Source: CAZJJK01 sp964546285 (lineage in GTDB: Bacteria > Spirochaetota > Spirochaetia > Treponematales > Breznakiellaceae). From it: DNA of 64,000 bases. The stretch covers positions 67,227 to 131,226 of the forward strand of contig CAZJJK010000001.1 of assembly GCA_964546285.1 (NCBI GenBank), in the 5' to 3' direction. Positions within the stretch are counted from its first letter, which is position 1. Each line of letters begins with the position of its first letter. Both the position numbers and the translations under genes were made by a program. Below, one piece after another: positions 45,169 through 52,926 of this stretch. The notes beneath the pieces are model-generated. The model made no database searches, had not been told where the DNA came from, and saw only the letters and a list, made by a program, of their open reading frames with translations.

Positions 45169-46770
45169 TTATCGCCGCTTCGCCAGACGTAAAACACTTC
45201 GCGCCAACCCGAAGGCCAACAGAGCGATACCAATAATAGTTATGATTAATGCCCAAATATCGCCCCAACGTGTATACCATGATGTTGTCTCAACGTATAT
45301 CGGCACATCAACACTTAATTGCGTTTCGATAAAAGGCTGTGCCATATCGATTATTCGCCCATTTGGATCGATGGCGCAGGTTTGTCCAGAGGCGGTAGAG
45401 CGAACCACCGTACGTCGATTCTCAACCGCTCTAAAAACAGCCATTGTCGCGTGTTGCATTTGGCTGGGAAGACTTTTCGCCCAAGCGTCATTAGTCAGGT
45501 TAACGATAAGTTCAGCCCCAGCGCGAACAAAGTCACGCGATAAATAACCAAAGGTATCCTCAAAACAAATGGGCGTCGAAAATTTAATGCCAGCACTGTT
45601 GAATACCGTTAGTTCATCGCCTTTTTTCCAAAAGTGCGTATCCGCGTTTTTAAGAGCCTCATATATAGATGGGAATTGTTTTTCGTATGGAAAATGCTCA
45701 GTAAACGGTACAAGATGAAGCTTTCTGTATATCTGCTTTTCAACGCCTTTCTCAATCAGCATTACGGCGTTATAATCCACCCTATCCCAAACGCCTTTTT
45801 CATTTATTTCCTTTCTCGCGTCGTCATTGCCTATAACGAAGGGAACGGTTTGGGTTGAAAGATAATCCATCAACTCTTTCACTAAAGGATAGGATTCTTC
45901 ATCATCACGATAGACGGTATGCCAATAAATACGCGGCACAAAAGCTGTTTCTGACCAGACCACTAAATCCGGCTTAGGCTCCAAAGCGAGGGCTTCATCG
46001 GATAAGCGTTTTAGGGTTCTATAATTCTCCCAATAAGCGACTATCCCCCCACGCCAAGGATCGGTGTTATGCTGAATTAAAGCGATTCGCTTAGTTGGCG
46101 TGTCGCTCAGATCAATTTGACCAAATAAGCCATAGCCCAAGGTCGCTATCAAGCAAACCGCCCAAATAAGCGCCGGCCAACGGTTTTTAAAGAAGACTGT
46201 TTTAAAAGCAGCCCCGCGAGACTGAATACAATAAGCTATATAAGTTTGCGGGAATACTAATAACGCGCTTACGCCCCAAACTCCAAAAATGCTCGCTATT
46301 TGTATAAGCGGCAAGTAGGCCCATTGGGTGTACCCAATAATACCATAAGCATAAGCGACAAAGCCCTTTGTACGCAGATACTCATAACCAAGCCAGACAA
46401 AAAATTGAACAAGATAGGACTTTTTGGGGAAAAATACCGCTGAGGCTTTTAATAAAGGAAAAACAATAACAAAATAAATTAAATAGATAACACCGACAAT
46501 CAATCCAGCCAGTGGATGAAAAACGCTTAACCAATAATTATATAACCCATAAGCAATAAATCCATACACCGCACCAAAGACAAACGAAGCTATCCATCCA
46601 AGCCTATAAGTCAGCCAAAAAACGGGTATGAGAGCGAACCATGCTAAAAAACCAAGACCGCTAGGAAATAAAAGATTAGGAAAAGAAGCCGCGAAAAGTA
46701 CGCAGGCTAATAACAAAACCCCGACATTAAGGGAAAATTCCTTAAAAACGTTTTTTTTTTCTTCCCTCAT
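45169..46770 (-). CDS. lnt: apolipoprotein N-acyltransferase
   Basis: A 533-residue inner-membrane enzyme adding the third acyl chain to lipoproteins. Six N-terminal helices (to about residue 215) are followed by a nitrilase-type domain with catalytic Glu (WSETAFVP), Lys (RKLHLVPF) and Cys (TPICFEDTFG), then a C-terminal helix. It sits 18 bases after the HU gene. It makes substrates for the Lol-type transporter encoded at 4864-8130. Confidence 0.95.
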   Translation of the reverse strand: MREEKKNVFKEFSLNVGVLLLACVLFAASFPNLLFPSGLGFLAWFALIPVFWLTYRLGWIASFVFGAVYGFIAYGLYNYWLSVFHPLAGLIVGVIYLIYFVIVFPLLKASAVFFPKKSYLVQFFVWLGYEYLRTKGFVAYAYGIIGYTQWAYLPLIQIASIFGVWGVSALLVFPQTYIAYCIQSRGAAFKTVFFKNRWPALIWAVCLIATLGYGLFGQIDLSDTPTKRIALIQHNTDPWRGGIVAYWENYRTLKRLSDEALALEPKPDLVVWSETAFVPRIYWHTVYRDDEESYPLVKELMDYLSTQTVPFVIGNDDARKEINEKGVWDRVDYNAVMLIEKGVEKQIYRKLHLVPFTEHFPYEKQFPSIYEALKNADTHFWKKGDELTVFNSAGIKFSTPICFEDTFGYLSRDFVRAGAELIVNLTNDAWAKSLPSQMQHATMAVFRAVENRRTVVRSTASGQTCAIDPNGRIIDMAQPFIETQLSVDVPIYVETTSWYTRWGDIWALIITIIGIALLAFGLARSVLRLAKRR

Positions 46771-46788
46771 CTTATACTATCGATCTGA

Positions 46789-47100
46789 CTATTTATCCGC
46801 GTTCTTAAGGTTCCAGACCTCTTGCTTAAGCTCTTTGCCCGGCCTGAAGGCGGCTACGCCATGAGCGCCCACGGAAACTGGTTCGCCAGTTTTTGGGTTG
46901 CGTGCTTTCTTTCTACCTTTACGTATGCGGATCTCAAAGGTACCAAAACCTCTAAGTTCCACAACCCGGCCAGCGATAAGGGCACCCTTGATTTCTTCGA
47001 TAAAATAATCAAGGACCGCATGGATGTCCTTTCGATTCGTTCCGGTTTTAAGGTTGATTGAATCGATGATATCGGCTTTTGTTAGCTTTTTACCGGCCAT
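46789..47100 (-). CDS. HU/IHF-family DNA-binding protein
   Basis: A 103-residue HU-type dimeric architectural protein, slightly longer than the usual 90. ADIIDSINLKTG, ALIAGRVVELRGFGTFEIR and the DNA arm RNPKTGEPV are all present. It bends and packs DNA. The ATG follows GAGG; it lies between rpsT and lnt, 18 bases from lnt. Confidence 0.96.
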   Translation of the reverse strand: MAGKKLTKADIIDSINLKTGTNRKDIHAVLDYFIEEIKGALIAGRVVELRGFGTFEIRIRKGRKKARNPKTGEPVSVGAHGVAAFRPGKELKQEVWNLKNADK

Positions 47101-47156
47101 CCTAACCTCGTTTTATCCGCAACCGCGATTTGATAATTCTCCGTTATAAAACGGCG

Positions 47157-47174
47157 AAAAAACGGAAACTCCGT
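47157..47174 (-). terminator. short terminator after rpsT
   Basis: On the minus strand ACGGA-GTT-TCCGT (47174-47162 region) is followed by six T. The stem is only 5 bp, so leakage into the HU gene is likely. Confidence 0.5.
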
Positions 47175-47175
47175 G

Positions 47176-47454
47176 TTACGAATTGTTTTTCATACTGTTG
47201 AACAAACGTTGCATTCGCGATTTTTTACGCGATGCGCTGTTTTTCTTAATAATACCCTTACAAGCGCTTGTATCAAGCTTCTTAATCATATCTTTAAACG
47301 CCTCATCAGCGGCGCTTTGATCCTTTTTTTGAACAGCGATAACAAATTTCTTAACACTTGTTCTTACAGCGCTTTTCGCGGTTTTATTGCGCAAACGCCG
47401 CGCTTCACTCTGCCGATATCGCTTTTCGGCGGAAGACTTCTTCACATCAGCCAA
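47176..47454 (-). CDS. rpsT: 30S ribosomal protein S20, TTG start
   Basis: A 92-residue S20, a primary 16S rRNA binder, basic and all-helical (KKSSAEKRYRQSEARRLRNK). Initiation must be at TTG 47454, as the upstream frame holds no ATG or GTG; a GGGGG run lies about seven bases upstream. E. coli rpsT also uses a UUG start as part of its feedback control, so the same rule may apply. A good promoter lies at 47505-47533. Confidence 0.95.
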   Translation of the reverse strand: MADVKKSSAEKRYRQSEARRLRNKTAKSAVRTSVKKFVIAVQKKDQSAADEAFKDMIKKLDTSACKGIIKKNSASRKKSRMQRLFNSMKNNS

Positions 47455-47504
47455 TGGAAAACCCCCAACACGCGTGTTTACGCGCTTTACGATTACGCAT
47501 ATCT

Positions 47505-47533
47505 ACCCTATCAGATAGATTCGCCCCTGTCAA
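47505..47533 (-). promoter_or_regulatory. rpsT promoter with extended -10
   Basis: Minus-strand TTGACA (47533-47528), 17-base spacer ending in TGA, then TAGGGT (47510-47505). The weak -10 is offset by the TG extension and the perfect -35. Confidence 0.65.
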
Positions 47534-47621
47534 TATTTCTTTACGCAAAATACTTTATAGAACGGATTTACGCCTAGCCGTGACAGAGCGGCTTAACTGA
47601 AAGCGTAATTTTTTCTTATTT

Positions 47622-47792
47622 TTACTTAAAATCCCTCGGACGGCGTTCTATCCTTTTGCACTTTTCACATTCGGCGATATTCTTCACTTTACCGTTTTCA
47701 AATATCGTTTTCATTTTAATCTCACCGCCGCAGGAACAAAAAAACTTTTGCGTGCTGCTGGATGTGCGGCTGTTCTTGCTGGCCTGGGCCAT
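47622..47792 (-). CDS. small zinc-ribbon protein
   Basis: A 56-residue protein starting at ATG 47792 behind AAGGAG (the open frame continues upstream to 47867 without coding character). Zinc ligands are in FFCSCGGEI and CEKCKR, with an intervening strand; the ends are basic and Ser/Thr-rich. It looks like a small, spirochaete-conserved zinc finger that might bind RNA or ribosomes, judging from its place before rpsT; function unknown. Confidence 0.75.
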   Translation of the reverse strand: MAQASKNSRTSSSTQKFFCSCGGEIKMKTIFENGKVKNIAECEKCKRIERRPRDFK

Positions 47793-47835
47793 AGCGTCAC
47801 TCCTTGTCCAACATGGACTCAAAATAGGTTGAGGA

Positions 47836-47864
47836 ACAATATAACAAGGCATGAACGCTGTCAA
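47836..47864 (-). promoter_or_regulatory. promoter of the small zinc-ribbon gene
   Basis: Minus-strand TTGACA (47864-47859), 17 bases to TATTGT (47841-47836), or 15 bases to an overlapping TATATT (47843-47838). The -35 is perfect. Confidence 0.55.
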
Positions 47865-47867
47865 CAC

Positions 47868-48148
47868 TATAAAAAATATTTACTACACTACATAACACTT
47901 CATTCAATTAACCTAATAGAGCTTCCCACGGACCTAATAGCAAGGATTCATATTAAATGAACCGATTTGAATTGTCTTAGACCTTTAAAATAGGCTCTGT
48001 TGAATAAAATAATGCTAAAGCATATTCTCGAGAGCGCCTTGCTTATAAAGCCGCTATCTTTTATCTTTATTTTAGGTTAGTAACAATTCGCGATAACCAC
48101 TATAACTTACGTGCGGCGGTTTTTTATCCCGCGCAAATGGGGTATACT
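47868..48148. other. 281-base AT-rich intergenic stretch
   Basis: The longest region without a gene. It is rich in A and T and has two small hairpins, TTCAT/ATGAA (47947-47961) and ATGCT/AGCAT (48012-48023). It should hold the iscR-like promoter; a TATAAC at about 48101 is the only candidate -10 with room for a leader. I see no open frame, tRNA or strong terminator. Confidence 0.5.
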
Positions 48149-48619
48149 ATGAGAATTACAACCCGCGGTCGCTATGCCCTCCGCGCGACTATCGCTATGA
48201 CACGTTTGTGTCGCGATGGGGAGCCTATTTCCATCCGTCGTTTATCTGACGAGGAAGATATTTCATCCGTATTTTTGGAACAAATATTCTATAAACTCAG
48301 AAAAGCCGGCTTGGTGGAATCCGTAAGAGGCCCAGGCGGCGGCTTTGTTTTTACAGACGATCCTAGCAATATTAGCGTAAAAAACGTACTAGAAGCCGCG
48401 GGAGAAAATTTACTTCTCACGCCCTGCATTGATGAGGGCGCTTGCGATAAAGCTAGCGAATGTACAGCCCATAATGTGTGGGTTGAAGCGTCTAATACAT
48501 TGAATTCTTTTTTCGCCAACTTAACTCTTAAAGAGGTGGAGAATCGCTTTACCGCCAAGCAAGACCCTAAGACACAAGATGAACACAAGACAGTACAGAA
48601 GAAACGGCGAAAACAATAG
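48149..48619 (+). CDS. IscR-like Rrf2-family iron-sulfur regulator
   Basis: A 156-residue Rrf2 regulator. The start is ATG 48149 (MRITTRGRYALRA, the family N-terminus); an in-frame ATG four codons upstream is less likely. The winged helix covers 1-85, with RGPGGGFVF as the wing. Cys93, Cys99, Cys105 and His108 have the C-x5-C-x5-C-x2-H spacing of the [2Fe-2S] site in IscR (C92, C98, C104, H107 in E. coli). It probably senses Fe-S status, but no isc or suf genes are nearby. The downstream membrane-protein gene begins 11 bases later, so that is its likely partner or target. Confidence 0.92.
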   Translation: MRITTRGRYALRATIAMTRLCRDGEPISIRRLSDEEDISSVFLEQIFYKLRKAGLVESVRGPGGGFVFTDDPSNISVKNVLEAAGENLLLTPCIDEGACDKASECTAHNVWVEASNTLNSFFANLTLKEVENRFTAKQDPKTQDEHKTVQKKRRKQ

Positions 48620-48630
48620 AGAGGCTGATT

Positions 48631-50082
48631 ATGCCTAAAATAGATACCGGCGAGAAAAGCTATAGCCGCCTTATTGCTGGACTTAAACGCCGTTCAGACG
48701 GCCTAAGCACCGCTGACTTGGTCGCTTCCACGGGTTTACCTCTGGAAACCGTTAAAGCCTTATTACCGAAAGCGTCCGATGAATTTGGCGCGCGCTTGAA
48801 AGTAACCGAATCAGGGGAAATACTTTATTCCTTCCCTCAGGGCTTTAAAAGCCGCTATCGCGGCTTTTGGCCCAGCGCTATACGCGCGGCACGGCAAATA
48901 GCGCGTATTTCAGCGAGCATTGGCAAACTGGTCTTTAAAGTCTGGATCGCCATTATGCTTGTTGGGTATTTTGTCCTTTTTTTAGCGCTTGCCCTTTTCG
49001 CTTTGGTTGCATCAGTCGCCGTTTCCGCTACGGGTTCAAGCAGCCGCTCATCGTCACGCCGAGGGGGCGGTCTTGGCGGGTTTTATCTTACATCTCGTAT
49101 TTTTAACCTGCTTATCCGAATATGGTTTTATTCCGAGCTAACAAAACCCGCTGGAAATCGCGCTATAAGTAGGGACCAAACTAAAAAACGACGACCGCTC
49201 CATCACGCGGTATATTCTTTTATTTTTGGCGACGGTGATCCTAACGCTGATTGGGATACGCGAGAACGAAAAGCCGTAAGCGCGTATATCCAAGCAAACT
49301 CCGGCGTAATATCGTTACCCGAATTCATGATGCTGACCGGCTTGCCTCCGTCAGAAGCTGAAACAGCCATAAACGGCTATCTAGCCGCCTTGAATGGCAG
49401 CCCTGAAGCGACGGACGATGGTACGATAGTCTATCGTTTTGATGAAATGATGATGAGAGCCGATAAGACAAATCGCTCATTTGAACACGTATCAGCGCCA
49501 TTGAAACGTCTAAAAAAATTCAGTTCCAATAGTGCGGCCATGAACCGTTGGTTTGCTATTCTCAACGCGGTTAATTTTGTATTTGGGTCGTATTTTCTTT
49601 TTTTTGGAACCGTGTTTGGATCGGCGATTAACGCGGCAAAGAGCGTTTTCGGTTCTCGTTTATACGAGATAAGCCTGACGCTTTTTCAAAACATCGGCCT
49701 ACCCTTCTCTTTTATTATTATAGGATTAGGTTTTATACCTCTATCTTTTTCCCTGTTATTTTACGCTATTCCCTTAATTCGCCATTTTTCCGAAAAAAAG
49801 GAGAATCACACTATAGCAACCGAGAACGCACGAAAAGAATTGCTTCGTCGTGTATGGAGCAATCCAGAACGAATCGACTCTTCCTCGGTTTTACAACAGG
49901 AACAAGACCTCCTTAAAGAACTGGGCTCATACGCTCAACCCCAGCTTACCATCGATGAGTCTGGCCATACGCTATATCATTTTCCAACGCTAGCGGAAGA
50001 ACAACGTGCCCTTGAAAAATATCGGAAAACCATTGAGGACTTCGATATTGGGAAAACGATATTTGACAGTCATGCCGATTGA
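48631..50082 (+). CDS. membrane protein with three winged-helix-like modules
   Basis: A 483-residue protein. Two similar modules lie at about 23-70 (STADLVASTGLPLETVKAL ... SGEILYSFP) and 224-270 (SLPEFMMLTGLPPSEAE ... DGTIVYRF); a third, weaker copy at about 408-452 ends SGHTLYHFP. Between them are membrane helices (about 98-130, 308-330 and 352-385) and a Ser/Arg/Gly stretch (135-150). From memory this modular pattern occurs in a cyanobacterial and plastid family (Arabidopsis At5g03900 type) loosely annotated as Fe-S related; that link is unverified. It is co-transcribed with the IscR-like gene. The ATG has GAGAGG upstream. Confidence 0.82.
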   Translation: MPKIDTGEKSYSRLIAGLKRRSDGLSTADLVASTGLPLETVKALLPKASDEFGARLKVTESGEILYSFPQGFKSRYRGFWPSAIRAARQIARISASIGKLVFKVWIAIMLVGYFVLFLALALFALVASVAVSATGSSSRSSSRRGGGLGGFYLTSRIFNLLIRIWFYSELTKPAGNRAISRDQTKKRRPLHHAVYSFIFGDGDPNADWDTRERKAVSAYIQANSGVISLPEFMMLTGLPPSEAETAINGYLAALNGSPEATDDGTIVYRFDEMMMRADKTNRSFEHVSAPLKRLKKFSSNSAAMNRWFAILNAVNFVFGSYFLFFGTVFGSAINAAKSVFGSRLYEISLTLFQNIGLPFSFIIIGLGFIPLSFSLLFYAIPLIRHFSEKKENHTIATENARKELLRRVWSNPERIDSSSVLQQEQDLLKELGSYAQPQLTIDESGHTLYHFPTLAEEQRALEKYRKTIEDFDIGKTIFDSHAD

Positions 50083-50186
50083 AGGGAAGGCGTAGTTCTT
50101 GATTGACCTTAGTGCCGACAGAGGGCTCACGTCATCGGACCAGTGTCAGCGCTCCTTTTTATATCCATTTTGAAATATGCCAGCGC

Positions 50187-50215
50187 TTGACAGCGAGGCG
50201 CAATTTCGGTAAGCT
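50187..50215 (+). promoter_or_regulatory. tRNA-Glu promoter
   Basis: TTGACA (50187-50192), 17 bases, TAAGCT (50210-50215), the same two hexamers and spacing as the prfB promoter. The start would be near 50222, about 15 bases before the tRNA. Confidence 0.55.
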
Positions 50216-50236
50216 CGCGCTCGTCTATGACGATAC

Positions 50237-50308
50237 GTCTCCTTCGTCTAGGGGTTAGGACAGCGGGTTTTCATCCCGCCAACAGGGGTTCGAATCCCCT
50301 AGGAGATG
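50237..50308 (+). tRNA. tRNA-Glu (anticodon TTC)
   Basis: A 72-base cloverleaf. Acceptor GTCTCCT/AGGAGAT (with a G-T first pair), D arm GTCT/GGAC, anticodon stem GCGGG/CCCGC with loop TTTTCAT (anticodon TTC), T arm AGGGG/CCCCT around TTCGAAT, discriminator G. CCA is not encoded. An efficient terminator follows at once. Confidence 0.97.
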
Positions 50309-50311
50309 CCT

Positions 50312-50346
50312 AAGCGGCCGATAGCGATATCGGGCCGCTTTTTTTT
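50312..50346 (+). terminator. tRNA-Glu intrinsic terminator
   Basis: AAGCGGCC (50312-50319) pairs with GGCCGCTT (50333-50340), extended by GATA/TATC around a GCGA loop with one bulged G, followed by eight T (50339-50346). The next gene opens on the base after the T run. Confidence 0.88.
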
Positions 50347-52806
50347 GTGAAGGAGCATATTCTGGAAGCGGAAAAACGTCTTAACCATAAGGCGATAGCG
50401 ACACTGCGAAACGCGATACGTGACGCGGAGGGAATGGAGGTTTTCGCTTTAGGAGAACTTGGCCCTGAAAACAGGGTTATATTTATTCAAGTTTACGCTA
50501 GAGGCAATAAGCACCAAGTTATCGCGCCGCGAGATTTATGGGAAGCGGCTGATGTTCTTATTCATAACCACCCATCCGGTCAGTTGACACCAAGCCCAGA
50601 GGATTTTGTGATAGCGTCAAAAAATGCCGAAGCGGGCATCGGGTTTTATATTGTTGACAACGCCGTTGATCATGTTAACCCAGTTGTTGAGCCAATTAAA
50701 AAACGACAGACTTCATTTCTAGACGCTGAAACGCTAGTAGCCCAGCTCGATACGGGCGGCCCTATAGCTCGCCGCTTACCCTGTTATGAAAGTCGTCCCT
50801 CTCAATTGGAATTGATACGCTGGATTGTCCGCGCTTTTAACGAAAGCAGGGTTTTGGCGGCGGAAGCTGGCACCGGCGTCGGTAAATCCTTCGCTTATAT
50901 ACTGCCGGCTTTGCTATGGGCACAAGGCAATGAAGAACGGGTGATTATTTCAACCGCGACAATCAATCTGCAGCATCAGCTGCGCGATAAGGACATACCA
51001 CTTATCGCATCGGCTCTAGCGCGGCCCGTAAAAACGGTCTTAATAAAGGGCCGTTCTAATTATTTATGTAGAAGACGTTTGCTTGATTTTTCGCAGGAAG
51101 AGTCGCTCTTTCCCGAATATACGGATCAGAGAAATAGCCTTATAGTCTGGGCTGACAAGAGCGCGGAGGGTAGCCGGGAAGACATACCTTTTCCCGTAGA
51201 TGATTCACTTTGGAGCCGCGTTTGCGCTGAAGCGGATAATTGTCTTTCCATAAATTGTCCGGAACGCGAGCGCTGTTTCGTTTTAAGGGTTAAGCGCTTA
51301 GCCGCCGATGCTCAGCTTATTATTGTAAATCACCATCTCCTTCTCGCTGATATGGCGGCCAGAAGCTCTGGCGCGGGATATAGCGGAACAGTCGTATTGC
51401 CGGCCGCGGATAGATTTATCTTAGACGAGGCTCATACCGTGGCTGACGCGGCCACTTCCTTTTTCGCTCAAGCCTTTAGCAGGATTGGCGCCTTAAAGCA
51501 GCTTGGGCGCTTATGGCGCCGACGACGCGGAATGGAATCCGGTTTGCTTGTCCGCCTTATGGCGTACAGCCCATCAACAGAGGATAAAAGCGTCACCACA
51601 GGGCTTATCAATGACGCGAAAATACTTCTTCAGACCTTGGATAAAGAAGCTTTAACCTTCTTTGGGGATCGCGCCGCCTTAAGATTATCTCCTTCACGGC
51701 CTATCGAATCATATAAGCCACTACTAAGCATATTTAAGGAGCTTGATACATTAATCCATCGTCTGATTGATTCCGTAAAATCGTTAATAGACAGCATTGA
51801 TGAAAATGAATCTTCTAAATCCTTAATTTGGGAAACAAGGAGCGCGCTACGCCGTTTGGAGACTATAGCCTCCGTATGTGACCAGATGGGAAATTATAGA
51901 GAACTCAGCGATAAAGTTTGTTGGATGGAATTGCGACGCGGCTCTGATCCTGAAACGTGGATAGGCTATAGTGTGTCGCCTTTAAATGTCGCGCCCGCTC
52001 TTCACCAAGCCTTATTCTCTCCAGCCAAGACCGTGGTCGCCGTTTCCGCCACTTTGACAACAGCCGGTTCCTTTGAATATTGGATGCGGGGTTGCGGCGC
52101 AAAAATGGAAAACGAGGCGGATACCCTAACGGTATCCCTGCCTTCACCCTTTCCCTATGATCAAAATGTTCTTCTTAGCGTTCCGACTGACGCCCCCTTA
52201 CCCGACAACCCGCTCTACGAGGCTTTCACCGCCGAAGCCATTCGTTCCTTAATCATTCATGCCGGAGGCTCGGCTCTAGTTTTGTTTACATCATATTCAG
52301 CGCTTCGCGCTGTCTACGACGCGGTAGAGCCAGACTTAAGCGAGGCTGGCATCCCTGTGCTAAAGCAAGGCGATGATGATAGGACTCGCCTTTTAAGAAC
52401 CTTTGTTGATGATAGGAAAAGCGTCCTTTTTGGAACCGATTCGTTTTGGGAAGGAGTTGACGCGCCAGGCGACTGTCTGCGCCTCGTAATCATCTGCCGT
52501 CTCCCCTTTCGCAGCCCAAATGATCCTATATATGAAGCCCGCCGTGAAGCTGTGGAAGCTATAGGCGGAAACGCCTTCGTCACTCTTTCGCTTCCTGAAG
52601 CCATCATGAAATTCAAACAAGGCTTTGGCCGTCTTATTCGGCGTTCTACTGATAGCGGCGCCGTGGTGGTTCTTGACGGACGTATTCTTTGTAAGCGTTA
52701 TGGCGCGCAATTTATCACGTCTCTGCCAAACACAAAAAAACTTTTCTCCATAAGCTCTGAGTTGTATTCAGCGGTAGAGCGTTTTCTGGAAAGCTCAGCT
52801 AACTAA
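50347..52806 (+). CDS. JAMM-domain / DinG-like Fe-S helicase fusion
   Basis: An 819-residue protein. Residues 1-115 form a RadC-like JAMM/MPN domain: Glu31 (MEVFALG), then His73, His75, Ser83 and Asp86, the full HxHx7Sx2D metal motif in HNHPSGQLTPSPED. After a linker comes an XPD/DinG superfamily-2 helicase: Walker A EAGTGVGKS (173-181), Fe-S cysteines Cys241 (GRSNYLC), 299, 304, 310 with the DinG spacing, plus an extra Cys293, DEAH (360-363), and a C-terminal motor with GTDSFWEGVDAPG and QGFGRLIRR. The GTG start at 50347 touches the T run of the tRNA terminator and lacks its own ribosome-binding site; AAGGAG inside codons 2-3 would fit a start further on (ATT or CTG). Confidence 0.9.
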   Translation: MKEHILEAEKRLNHKAIATLRNAIRDAEGMEVFALGELGPENRVIFIQVYARGNKHQVIAPRDLWEAADVLIHNHPSGQLTPSPEDFVIASKNAEAGIGFYIVDNAVDHVNPVVEPIKKRQTSFLDAETLVAQLDTGGPIARRLPCYESRPSQLELIRWIVRAFNESRVLAAEAGTGVGKSFAYILPALLWAQGNEERVIISTATINLQHQLRDKDIPLIASALARPVKTVLIKGRSNYLCRRRLLDFSQEESLFPEYTDQRNSLIVWADKSAEGSREDIPFPVDDSLWSRVCAEADNCLSINCPERERCFVLRVKRLAADAQLIIVNHHLLLADMAARSSGAGYSGTVVLPAADRFILDEAHTVADAATSFFAQAFSRIGALKQLGRLWRRRRGMESGLLVRLMAYSPSTEDKSVTTGLINDAKILLQTLDKEALTFFGDRAALRLSPSRPIESYKPLLSIFKELDTLIHRLIDSVKSLIDSIDENESSKSLIWETRSALRRLETIASVCDQMGNYRELSDKVCWMELRRGSDPETWIGYSVSPLNVAPALHQALFSPAKTVVAVSATLTTAGSFEYWMRGCGAKMENEADTLTVSLPSPFPYDQNVLLSVPTDAPLPDNPLYEAFTAEAIRSLIIHAGGSALVLFTSYSALRAVYDAVEPDLSEAGIPVLKQGDDDRTRLLRTFVDDRKSVLFGTDSFWEGVDAPGDCLRLVIICRLPFRSPNDPIYEARREAVEAIGGNAFVTLSLPEAIMKFKQGFGRLIRRSTDSGAVVVLDGRILCKRYGAQFITSLPNTKKLFSISSELYSAVERFLESSAN

Positions 52807-52926
52807 GACGTTTTTAAAACATCGATTTTTTTCACTACCACAGGCTAATAACGAAAATGGCCTTACTATAAACATTTAATGCAATTATATTTAAGGAGAC
52901 TCGGATCCTTATCGGATTTTATCTTT

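Noticed and set aside
47993..48006. GGCTCTGTTG sequence resembling an insertion-sequence end
   Set aside because: There is no matching opposite end, no transposase and no duplicated target in the region, so a chance match is more likely.
48137..48148. TATACT just before the IscR-like ATG as its promoter
   Set aside because: Transcription would start after the ATG, so it cannot serve the 48149 start; a -10 further upstream is needed.
52807..52926. Terminator between the JAMM-DinG and RelA-like genes
   Set aside because: A GTTTT-T-AAAAC palindrome and T-run are present but the stem is tiny and AT-only, so I do not call it.
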